Source of the DNA: G963674685 sp964591275
GTDB taxonomy: Bacteria; Lernaellota; Lernaellaia; JACKCT01
DNA: 12,881 bases
Reading direction: 5' to 3'
NCBI GenBank assembly: GCA_964591275.1
Contig: CAZQAE010000111.1
Location: 1 to 12,881, forward strand
Part shown: positions 1 to 7,311 of the stretch, one piece after another
Numbering within the stretch: the first letter of the stretch is position 1
Layout: the number at the start of each line of letters is the position of its first letter
Notes under the pieces: generated by a model
Database searches by the model: none
Told to the model about the DNA's origin: nothing
The model's input: only the letters and a program-made list of their open reading frames with translations
Position numbers and translations under genes: made by a program

Positions 1-321
1 GATCATTATCTGCTGAACCTCAAGGCCAAAACCCGGTCCGTGGCTTATGACCAACTGGCCATGAAGGTGGATAAAAAGACGCTGGCGCCAATCGAAATCG
101 AGTGTCGAGCGGCCACCGGCATGTTGATCAAAACTCTTTATTACAAGCAGATCAAGGACTTCGGCAACGGGATCGTCCGTCCGGCGGTCCTGGAAACCGA
201 CAGCCCGCTGCACAAGGGCTACAAGTCCATCATGCTCTTTCTAAAAGTTGAGCCAAAGGAGTTAAAGGATGAAGCCTTTAGCTTGAACTTTATGCCAAGA
301 GTGGAAGAACTTAGGCAATAA
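1..321 (+). CDS. LolA-like outer membrane lipoprotein-sorting protein, 3' end only
   Basis: This is the C-terminal 106 residues of a protein whose start lies before the window. The reading frame is open from base 1 to the TAA at 319-321. Visible pieces are an alternating beta pattern (YLLNLKAKTRSVAYDQLAMKV), then DKKTLAPIE, then LIKTLYYKQIKDF, and a final strand with KGYKSIMLFLKV. This layout matches the C-terminal half of the LolA/LolB-like periplasmic fold called outer membrane lipoprotein-sorting protein. In that family a half-barrel carries lipoproteins or other lipids across the periplasm. It ends 22 bases before the barrel gene, so the two are probably one operon. Related genes often sit beside MMPL/RND-type exporters, which would lie upstream of this window (inference). 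Family call fairly secure; substrate unknown. Confidence 0.72.
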   Translation, partial: DHYLLNLKAKTRSVAYDQLAMKVDKKTLAPIEIECRAATGMLIKTLYYKQIKDFGNGIVRPAVLETDSPLHKGYKSIMLFLKVEPKELKDEAFSLNFMPRVEELRQ

Positions 322-343
322 GAAAGAATTTGCGCTCCCTTTG

Positions 344-1666
344 ATGACCAAACACGCAATCAATAACATCATTTCGGTTTTCATTCTCCTATTGTTGTTT
401 GCATTTTCTTTTCCCGCGCAAGCTGAGGAATCGCAATACGATTTTGACATGTCTGAGTTTGAAAAAAAGCCTTACGAATTTGGCGGTCTGGCGGGATTGA
501 CGCCTGCCTTGATATTGCCTGACCAGGAGGCTGCTTCGTACAGATTGAAATATTTTCAGGATGGCGATCTTCCGAACCTTATGAATTTGCTGGATTTGGA
601 GTTGATGCTGGAGGGAAGCTATCGATCCGGAAACGCCGCGCTAAAGGGTCGGGTGGACTCCTTTATGGATTACGACGGATTGGAATGGGACCACCGGATC
701 GTCGTTCAGGAGGCATTTCTTTCGGTCCAGGACAGTCCGGCCTTCGTGGTCAACGCCGGGAAGAAAGTCATGAAGTGGGGGAAAGGCTATGCGTTCAACC
801 CGGTGGCTTTTCTGGACCGACCCAAGGATCCTAATGACCCGGAACTAACTATGGAAGGCTTTTACGTAGCGCATTTCGATTTCATACGCTCGTTTCCAGG
901 CGCCTTGGCCACGCTGGCTGTTACTCCGGTGTTCGTCCCGATCCTGGGAACGGCAAACGAGGAACTGGGCGACGAAAATGGCCCCAATGCAGCTCTGAAG
1001 CTCTACGTTCTTTTATGGGATACCGATATCGACCTGATGGGAATGGCTGGTGTGAGCGTTAAACCCCGATTTGGCCTGGATATCTCGCGCAATATCCTTC
1101 CGAACCTGGAAGTACATGGCGAGGGGGCTTTTCGTCACGACGAGGAAAAGGCATTGCTGACCTCGAGTGGCGAATTGAAAAATGAGAAGCACGATGTTGT
1201 GAGTTCGCTTGTGGGAGTGCGCTATCTGGCTCCAACCAATACGACCTTCATTATCGAGTATTATTTCAATCAATCAGGATACAGCAAGGAGCAAACGGAA
1301 ACTTATTATTCTTTCGCGCAGGACGCTTATCAAATCTACGGTGAAAGCGAAAACGAAAACCCAATAAAAATGGCCGGCAAAGCATCGAAAAGCGGCTACG
1401 GTCGCCCATACCACATGCGTCACTACGCTTATGCGCGAATCACGCATCCAGAGCCGCTTGATATCGTTTATCTTTCCCTGGCTTTTACCGGCATGATCAA
1501 CATCGACGACGGCAGCTTTTCGGCTTTTCCGGAAATGGGCTATGCGGGCGTGGAAAACTTCGAGTTTCGACTCAAAGCCGGCGCGACGTACGGTCCGCCC
1601 GAAAGCGAATTTGGCGAAAAGACATCTGATTTCAAAGCGGACCTACGGATGAGGTACTTTTTTTAA
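344..1666 (+). CDS. Outer-membrane beta-barrel (porin-like) protein with signal peptide
   Basis: The 440-residue protein begins with a classical Sec signal peptide: basic start, hydrophobic core IISVFILLLLFAFSF, and a likely signal peptidase I cut after FPAQA (about residue 27). The mature part alternates polar and hydrophobic residues, is rich in Tyr, Phe and Gly, and ends in RMRYFF. A terminal Phe is the usual BAM recognition signal for outer-membrane barrels. It probably acts as a porin or as the outer-membrane partner of the LolA-like protein 22 bases upstream. A TTG directly before the ATG at 344 would add one residue; I chose the ATG. The Shine-Dalgarno is weak (AGAAAG at 321-326, rather far), which fits translation coupled to the upstream gene. 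The barrel family is not certain: DUF1302-like or alginate-export-like proteins are candidates. Substrate unknown. Confidence 0.72.
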   Translation: MTKHAINNIISVFILLLLFAFSFPAQAEESQYDFDMSEFEKKPYEFGGLAGLTPALILPDQEAASYRLKYFQDGDLPNLMNLLDLELMLEGSYRSGNAALKGRVDSFMDYDGLEWDHRIVVQEAFLSVQDSPAFVVNAGKKVMKWGKGYAFNPVAFLDRPKDPNDPELTMEGFYVAHFDFIRSFPGALATLAVTPVFVPILGTANEELGDENGPNAALKLYVLLWDTDIDLMGMAGVSVKPRFGLDISRNILPNLEVHGEGAFRHDEEKALLTSSGELKNEKHDVVSSLVGVRYLAPTNTTFIIEYYFNQSGYSKEQTETYYSFAQDAYQIYGESENENPIKMAGKASKSGYGRPYHMRHYAYARITHPEPLDIVYLSLAFTGMINIDDGSFSAFPEMGYAGVENFEFRLKAGATYGPPESEFGEKTSDFKADLRMRYFF

Positions 1667-1771
1667 TGTGACTTCTGAATTCTAGCTTCTGCAAGGGTTG
1701 TCGCTTTTTATTGTTTTGTGTTAACTGGGAAATGGTCTGAATTGTTTTCTTAAATCACTGTGGGGATTTTG

Positions 1772-3651
1772 ATGATAAAGCAGCTGACTCCCGAACAAGT
1801 TCGCACGATGACCTTGAAAGAAAAGGACGAGTGGTGGCTTAAGAACGTCTATCGCGGGGACATGCCGCAGCTTACGGCGCGATCCGCGGCCACGGGTATG
1901 GTCCTGGGCGGCGTGCTGTCATTGACCAACCTCTACGTCGGTGCACACACCGGTTGGACTCTGGGCGTGGGCATCACCTCGGTCATCCTCTCCTACGGCC
2001 TGTGGAAGGCCTTCGCCGGATTGAATATCGGCAGCGAAATGACGATCCTGGAAAACAACGCCATGCAGTCCATCGCCACGGCGGCGGGCTATATGACGGC
2101 GCCGCTGATCTCCAGCCTGGCGGCCTACATGCTCGTCACCAACAAAATCATTCCCATGTGGCAATCGATGACATGGATGATGGCTCTGGGATTTTTGGGC
2201 GTTCTGTTCGCCTTCCCGCTCAAGAAGCGTTTCATCAACGAAGAGCAGCATCCTTTCCCGGAAGGCAAGGCCTGCGGCATCGTGATGGACGGCCTGCACA
2301 GCGACGACGCCAAAGAAGGGATGCTCAAAACGAAGCTCCTGATCATTTTCAGCGCCGCCTCAGCCTTTTGGAATCTCATTGCCAGCACCACCATCATGAC
2401 CTCGCTGCACCTTGGATTCCTGAACATACCCGTCAAGCTTGCCGGGCTTCTCGACAAGTTTGTTTTTTCCTTCAAGCTCCTGGGCACCAAGATGTCGGAC
2501 CTGACGATCAATCTCGATGTCGATATGGTCATGTACGCCGTCGGCGGACTGATCGGCATCCGTATCGGCATCTCGCTGATGATCGGCGCTGTGATCAACT
2601 TTGTCTTTCTGGCCCCAATTCTCATTGACCAAGGCATTATCGTTATTGAAGGAAGCGCCTTCAAGTCCATCACCATGTGGTCCCTGTGGGGCGGCGTGGC
2701 CATGATGACCACCGCCTCCCTGTTCAGTTTCTTTTCCAAGCCCAAGATGATCTTTTCCGCTTTCGCCGGCATGTTCGGCGGCAAGAAGACCGAGGATGTT
2801 TTACAGAACATTGAACTTCCCATGAAGGTTTTCGTCCTTGGCATCCCCATTGCGGGCCTGCTCGTCGTCGCTCTCGGGCACTGGTACTTCGACGTTGCCT
2901 GGTGGCTTGGTCTGATCGCCATTCCGCTGGTCTTCGTGTTCACGCTGATCGCAGTGAACTCGACGGCCCTGACGGCCATCACCCCCACCGGGGCTTTGGG
3001 CAAGCTCACGCAGTTGACCTACGCGGCTCTTGCGCCGGGCAACATATCACAACGAACCTGATGAGCGCCAGCATCACCGGCGAAGTGGCCGGACACGCCT
3101 CCAACCTGCTCATGGATATCAAACCCGGCTATATGCTCGGCGCCAAACCACGGCACCAGGCCATGGGGCACGTGCTCGGCATTATTGCGGGCGGTCTCGT
3201 ATCGGTCCCGGTCTTTTATCTGGTTATGTTCAATTACGACATCGCCAATCTGACATCGGAAGCTTTGCCGATGCCCGCAGCGGTCATCTGGCGGGCGGTC
3301 GCCGAAGTACTGACAAAGGGCCTTTCCTTCCTGCACCCGACGGCCATCTGGGCCATGGCCATAGGCGCCCTCATCGGCATTCTCTTTGAAGTGCTCCGAA
3401 CCGTCACCAAGGGCAAGTTTTTCATCTCCGGCGTGGGTATGGGTCTGGCTTTCGTGATTCCCTTCAACACATGCCTGTCGATGTTCCTGGGCGGTTTCTT
3501 TTTCTGGGCCGTGGATAAAATTGCGAAAAATGAAGAGGGATTCTGGAAAAAGATCGTGGGCAAAAACGTGGAGACGATCTGCGCGGGCATTATTGCCGGC
3601 GGCGCCCTCATGGGCATCGTCGTCATGCTCATATCGCAGCTAATAAAATAA
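1772..3651 (+). pseudogene. OPT family oligopeptide transporter, split by a 2-base frameshift
   Basis: Two overlapping reading frames together encode one OPT-family transporter, a polytopic inner-membrane protein that takes up peptides or metal chelates with protons. The first frame has the family's N-terminal pattern (GDMPQLTARSAATGMVLGG, then SLTNLYVGAHTGWTLGVGI) and many hydrophobic helices. It stops at TGA 3059-3061. The other frame continues directly with NLMSASITGEVAGHASNLL and four or so more helices to TAA at 3649-3651. Reading AACATC instead of AACATATC at 3041-3048 gives G-N-I-T-T-N-L-M and restores a protein of about 625 residues, a normal OPT length. The lesion is therefore an extra AT dinucleotide. 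It may be a real inactivating mutation or an assembly error; the rest looks intact. ATG 1772 was chosen over GTG 1760 because GGGGA lies 5-9 bases before it. A separate gene 100 bases after the barrel gene. Confidence 0.85.
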
Positions 3652-3670
3652 TCAATCCGACACTCATCAG

Positions 3671-3696
3671 GGGCAGGTCATCGGCCTGCCCTTTTT
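3671..3696 (+). terminator. Intrinsic terminator after the OPT gene
   Basis: GGGCAGG (3671-3677) pairs perfectly with CCTGCCC (3685-3691) around a seven-base loop, and five T residues follow at once. It lies 20 bases past the OPT stop codon and should end the transporter transcript. Confidence 0.88.
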
Positions 3697-3905
3697 CTAT
3701 GGACTGTCTTTAGCCTCGGCCTGAATGATCATTTCGCGGCGCATGGTCTTTTTAAAAAACCGCCTTTTTTTCTCCATCGATCCTATAGTTAATCGGGTGG
3801 GCGACGACAAAAAGAAAAAAGAGGGGATAGGCAAAGAATTTCAGAGTGGTGCTATCCAAAAAGCATAATAGGAATCCATAGCTAGTCGTGCCTGGAAAAC
3901 TCATT

Positions 3906-4130
3906 TCAAGCCGCTGGGTTACTGCAAATCGCGGGATTACGATCTGAAATTTTCCAACCCAAGACTGCAATAAGCCGTATTTTGATGTTCCCAAGCAGGC
4001 GCAAAAAGAAATTGGCTAAGGCCGCCAACATCTTTCGGATATTGTAACCGGCTCCCGCCAGAATCGCGTTGATCCGGTCGCCTTCTTTTCCTTTGAGGTT
4101 TTGCTTTCGTAAATCACCGAGAATTGGGGA
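3906..4130 (-). pseudogene. IS5-like transposase remnant (C-terminal fragment)
   Basis: On the minus strand one frame is open from 4130 to a TGA at 3906-3908. It reads LGDLRKQNLKGKEGDRINA followed by ILAGAGYNIRKMLAAL. This is the conserved C-terminal tail of IS5-superfamily DDE transposases (pattern LKG..GD..NA.L...GYN.RK.L), which lies after the catalytic DDE core. The N-terminal helix-turn-helix region and all DDE residues are absent. Upstream in the same frame are two stop codons and an ATG, then a strong promoter at 4155-4184. This looks like an element with its middle deleted, not one cut at a side. No transposition activity is expected. The last 35 or so codons after ALANFFLRLLG are not conserved family sequence that I recognise. 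The exact IS subgroup was not determined. Confidence 0.72.
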
Positions 4131-4154
4131 TTATCAGTGCATTTCCTGGTGATT

Positions 4155-4184
4155 TCTATAGCACATAACAGCATCAATTGTCAA
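4155..4184 (-). promoter_or_regulatory. Sigma70-type promoter of the IS remnant
   Basis: Read on the minus strand, TTGACA (4184-4179) and TATAGA (4160-4155) are separated by 18 bases. The -35 is a perfect consensus and the -10 matches four of six positions. Transcription would run into the transposase remnant at 4130-3906. It is probably the original transposase promoter. Confidence 0.55.
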
Positions 4185-4226
4185 GCAATATCATGCACTT
4201 GTGTGCTTTTTCAGGGGCGACTAGTC

Positions 4227-4274
4227 AGACTCTTCCCGGACAGTTTATCTAGCGAAACAGTAAGGGAAGAGTCT
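4227..4274. repeat. 48-bp imperfect palindrome
   Basis: The 24-base left half (4227-4250) and the reverse complement of the right half (4251-4274) agree at 19 of 24 positions. The outer 11 bases, AGACTCTTCCC, are perfect. The centre is CTAG. It sits between the IS remnant and the SGNH gene promoter and is followed by no T-tract, so it is unlikely to be a terminator. The strong conservation of the outer ends looks like two terminal inverted repeats brought together after loss of the DNA between them. It could instead be a regulatory palindrome for the SGNH gene. A shorter related motif, TAGCGAAACTGTTTA, occurs at 4312-4326. Confidence 0.6.
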
Positions 4275-4285
4275 AAATAATACTA

Positions 4286-4315
4286 TTGACGAACCGGACC
4301 GGATGGAGTTATAGC
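4286..4315 (+). promoter_or_regulatory. Probable promoter of the SGNH hydrolase gene
   Basis: TTGACG (4286-4291) and TATAGC (4310-4315) are 18 bases apart, each close to sigma70 consensus. The expected transcript start is near 4322, giving a leader of about 48 bases before the TTG start at 4370. Confidence 0.5.
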
Positions 4316-4369
4316 GAAACTGTTTATTGTGTTCAGATTTCGGTGAAAAAAATCCTCTGAGGATAAACT

Positions 4370-5496
4370 TTGATCGCATTGTTTAAATTTCACAAAGGAC
4401 ATGACAAGCGAAGTCGTCGCCTGAGATTTATTGCCTTTTTTCACAGACATGTGAGAACTTTGGCATTTGGTGTCCTTTATGTATTTCTATTAATAATTTC
4501 AAGGCATTTCTTCACTGGCTTTAATATCAAAATGGCAATCTTTCTTTTACCCCTCGTCATATATATTTATAGTCTATTTCACTTTTCCGGCTGGCTTTTT
4601 CGAAATCAAGGTCGATTTTCTAAACCCCTCCAATATATTGCCACATTCTTATTCATCGAAGCCTCCATCCGCTTGATGATTTTTTTCCCGTTATTCAATA
4701 TGATCCCGTCCTTTTCTGGAAAAACTATTCAACTTTCGGCTCACAAGTGAACGGATCATGCCTTCGTGGCCCGGATTACTTTTCAAACGGAACCGATGCA
4801 TTTCGAATTTTGGCCTTGGGCTGTTCAACCACCTTCGGTTTTGGAGTAATGGATGGCTCCTGCTATCCAAGGCTACTTGAGCACAGATTAAAGAACCGGT
4901 TTCCTCAGAGACAAATTCAGGTCGTAAATGCTGGAGTTGCCGGATATAGCTCCTATCAAGGTTCAGTCTTCCTGCAAACACAAGGAAGCCGATTTCACCC
5001 CTCGATTGTTCTCTTTCTTTTTGGCGCCAACGACAATTGGACCTCTAGGACGAACCTCAGGGACATCGAACGACGAGCACCGGCGTCAAACCGGCTCAGA
5101 TGGTTACTGCGCAAAACACCTTTTGCCGTAGTACAATGCCTTTTGTTTCTTTCGATCGACTGGGAAGGAGAAGGCGAAGGAAAAAGGGTTGAAATTAACG
5201 AGTTTCGCGCTAATCTTCATGCCGTTCATAACTGGTGCAATCAGAATAACAGCAAACTAATCCTGCTGACATATCCGATAAAAGACCAAGATTGCGATGT
5301 AATGGATTATAACCATGAGCTTTTACAGTATGCCTCGAACGAACACCTTCACTTTATAGACATAAACCGCGAGATTAGAAACATGGGCGATTCTGGGTAC
5401 TTGGACGACCTGCATCCTTCCCGACTCGGCCATAAGAAAATCGCAGAATTGATCGGAGCTTTGATTGAGAAAGACCGCGAATATTTTGGTTTATAA
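4370..5496 (+). pseudogene. Membrane-anchored SGNH/GDSL hydrolase, split by a -1 frameshift at a T run
   Basis: The N-terminal frame (TTG 4370, GAGG at 4359-4362) has three hydrophobic segments at about residues 31-45, 55-74 and 88-106. It stops at TGA 4748-4750. The SGNH catalytic domain is in the -1 frame. Read upstream from the catalytic part, that frame gives VIQYDPVLFWKNYSTFG and NGSCLRGPDYF, the usual linker before an SGNH domain. It joins the N-terminal frame at 4680-4687. Fused, the protein is about 375 residues. The SGNH blocks are present: GCSTTFG with nucleophile Ser about 153 (Cys replaces the usual Asp of GDS), VVNAGVAG, GANDN with Asn about 221, and DDLHPSRLGH with Asp 346 and His 349. 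Such proteins esterify or de-esterify acyl groups on envelope glycans; the substrate is unknown. A T lost from a run of eight would explain the split, as would programmed slippage. The coding sequence is more AT-rich than its neighbours. Confidence 0.8.
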
Positions 5497-5528
5497 CTAT
5501 TCTCGGAATATTTGATCACAGAGATTCG

Positions 5529-5591
5529 CAGAGTGTTGTAAACGCCAGTCGAAAAGTGCAACATATTGCGGTTGAAAAGTGGAGCACTCTG
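5529..5591. mobile_element. Possible IS21-like end remnant
   Basis: A 63-base segment is bounded by CAGAGTG (5529-5535) and its inverse CACTCTG (5585-5591). Inside are two similar units on the plus strand, GTCGAAAAGTGCAA and GTTGAAAAGTGGAG, 23 bases apart. IS21-family ends carry repeated subterminal transposase-binding units, and the minus-strand reading TGCACTTTTCGACTGGCGTTTACA resembles ends I associate with that family. No istA or istB coding sequence is present here. The family assignment is from memory and uncertain; the repeat structure itself is directly visible. Confidence 0.35.
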
Positions 5592-5633
5592 TCCTATGCA
5601 TCAGTTACCAGGGCCAAAAGGAAATCACGGCTT

Positions 5634-5750
5634 TCAAACCGAGTATGGACATCGGATGCAATTTTCAATTATTTCGGCGTAGGAAAATTTCTTTCTGCTG
5701 TTCTGCGCCCCAAAAAACGATCCATCCTCGCTTTTTCGTTGCTTGTCCAT
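5634..5750 (-). CDS. Small 38-residue ORF with good start signals, unknown function
   Basis: The ORF starts at ATG 5750-5748 and ends at TGA 5636-5634. AAGGAG lies seven bases before the ATG. Farther upstream on the same strand is a perfect TATAAT (about 5783-5778) with a weak TTGTAT 14 bases before it. The peptide begins MDKQRKSEDGSFFGAQNS and is basic and Lys-rich, with CIRCPY near the end. It has no hydrophobic segment. I do not recognise it. It may be a genuine small protein, but its place among IS debris suggests the cut-off start of a mobile-element gene that kept its promoter and ribosome site. Confidence 0.35.
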   Translation of the reverse strand: MDKQRKSEDGSFFGAQNSRKKFSYAEIIENCIRCPYSV

Positions 5751-5841
5751 TCGAGTTCTCCTTCACACCCTCGAATTATACACTAAATTCACCAATACAA
5801 TTTGTCTCACTCTTATTGGCACAGAGGGGCGCGACATGACC

Positions 5842-7311
5842 TCAGTGCGTCTGCTGGACGGATTCTCCTGAGATCTTGACGATGCCCGCCAGAGTTTTCC
5901 GCAAAAAACGCATGGCCCAATAGAAGGGACGTCGTGGGATGAAGCTGGCGATGGCCTGTACTTTATGATTGTCGAAAATCAGAAACATCAGAGCACGCCA
6001 CGGGAAGCGCTCCTTGTACACCAAATACCGAAAGCGTTGCTGAGCACGGCGAGCCTGCCGGTTTGAAAACTGCGGCATATCGTTTTGCGAATCCCGGTAA
6101 ACCCGAAAGCCATACCAGATCGGCTTTAGCCATCCTTCTTTTTCTGAAAGCTCGTATAACTCGGTGCCGGGAAAAGGGCTGAACGTAAAGACCTTCGGAC
6201 CAGTCCCGGTCCCCTGGCTCATGGCCACAACGCGGTGATGAATTCGCCGGTTCGCACGTACGGAGTCCATGATGGTCTCTTCGGTTTCGTATGGCAGTCC
6301 CACCATGTTTGTGATCGTCGGCGTAATGCCCAATTCCAGCATTCGGTCGGTCATCTGCGTCATCTTGTCCACGCTGACTTTTTTTCGCAAAACCTTTTCC
6401 CTGATGTGCGCGTTTCCCGAATCCAATCCCAACCAGATATTCGCGCATCCGGCATCGGCGAGCATTTTCAGCAGATCATCGTCGAGGCAGTCGGAACGGG
6501 TGAGAATCTCGAAAGGATACGAAAAGTTTTTCGGATACTCTTCGCACCATTGCATCGCCCACTGGCGATCCCAGGTGAAGGTGTCGTCCCGAAAATACAA
6601 ATAAGAAAACTGGTACTTTTGGCTGAGTTGCTCGATATCGCCGAGCAGGTTGGGAACACTGCGATTGCGCGCATAGGTTCCTGTCCCTCGCGCCCTGAGT
6701 CGCGCGTTGCTGCAAAAGGTGCAGGACCACGGGCATCCCCGCCCCATGATGGTCGTCACGGTCTGGCTGTTGGTATCGATATTCTCCTGATAATCAATGA
6801 TATCACGATCCATGTATGGCAGGCTGTCGTGATCTTCAATGAAGGCCACCTTGGGGCCTTGAATTATGACGCCGTCTTTATGATACCACCAGCCGGGAAT
6901 CCCTTCGGGACCTCGTCCCACGGATCGCGCTTTCAAAAATTCCTCAAAAGCTATTTCGCCTTCCCCCACGCATACCGCCTCCACTTCGGGCAGCGCCAGA
7001 TAATCCTCCGGTCGCAAGGTGGCGTGCTTGCCTCCGGCAAGAATGCTTATTTTTTTGTCCCATCGCCGGGTTAGCTCAATACATCGCTTCACGTAGGGGA
7101 ATTGAGCGCTGATGCCGGTGAAGCCCACGAGATCCGGTTTAAAAGAATCCATGGTCTTTTTGATGTTGCGAATCTGGTTTTCCCGGTTGACCACAACGAC
7201 TTTTATGTCATGTCCCCGAGGCTTGAGCCAGGCGGCCAGAGCACCGAATTCCGTCGGATAAATTTGCTGAATGAGGGTTCGAATATTTGTAAAAACAAGA
7301 AGAATTTTCAT
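5842..7311 (-). CDS. B12-binding-domain radical SAM protein
   Basis: The 489-residue protein has two parts. Residues 1 to about 130 form a Rossmann-like cobalamin-binding domain (MKILLVFTNI, KPDLVGFTGIS, ILAGGKHATLRPEDYLALPEVEAV, VGEGE). The radical SAM core follows, with C193, C197 and C200 in RGCPWSCTFCSNAR binding the [4Fe-4S] cluster, and WLGLDSG and ITNMVGLPYETEETI as later core strands. The C-terminal 80 residues are basic (SNRQARRAQQRFRYLVYKERFPWRAL). The family (BchE/HpnP/lipid methylase type) does radical methylations, cyclisations or rearrangements; I cannot tell which from the sequence. ATG 7311 has AGGAG six bases upstream. It is transcribed away from murB. Its position beside nucleotide-sugar and glycosyltransferase genes suggests a lipid or sugar substrate in envelope polymer synthesis (inference). 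Family call is very secure, reaction unknown. Confidence 0.9.
   Translation of the reverse strand: MKILLVFTNIRTLIQQIYPTEFGALAAWLKPRGHDIKVVVVNRENQIRNIKKTMDSFKPDLVGFTGISAQFPYVKRCIELTRRWDKKISILAGGKHATLRPEDYLALPEVEAVCVGEGEIAFEEFLKARSVGRGPEGIPGWWYHKDGVIIQGPKVAFIEDHDSLPYMDRDIIDYQENIDTNSQTVTTIMGRGCPWSCTFCSNARLRARGTGTYARNRSVPNLLGDIEQLSQKYQFSYLYFRDDTFTWDRQWAMQWCEEYPKNFSYPFEILTRSDCLDDDLLKMLADAGCANIWLGLDSGNAHIREKVLRKKVSVDKMTQMTDRMLELGITPTITNMVGLPYETEETIMDSVRANRRIHHRVVAMSQGTGTGPKVFTFSPFPGTELYELSEKEGWLKPIWYGFRVYRDSQNDMPQFSNRQARRAQQRFRYLVYKERFPWRALMFLIFDNHKVQAIASFIPRRPFYWAMRFLRKTLAGIVKISGESVQQTH

Noticed and set aside
1919..3009. Long minus-strand and alternate-frame ORFs inside the OPT gene (up to 294 codons)
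   Set aside because: They lie opposite or out of frame with a clear OPT coding sequence, lack ribosome sites, and have compositions typical of shadow ORFs in GC-rich genes.
3752..3994. 80-codon minus-strand ORF
   Set aside because: It overlaps the transposase remnant in another frame, shows no domain pattern and has no clear ribosome site.
5556..5839. Two overlapping plus-strand ORFs of 76 and 86 codons
   Set aside because: They lie in IS-like debris, have no ribosome site, and the minus-strand signals at 5634-5785 are stronger.
6235..7074. 279-codon plus-strand ORF opposite the radical SAM gene
   Set aside because: It is antisense to a coding sequence with full radical SAM and B12 motifs; there is no independent support.
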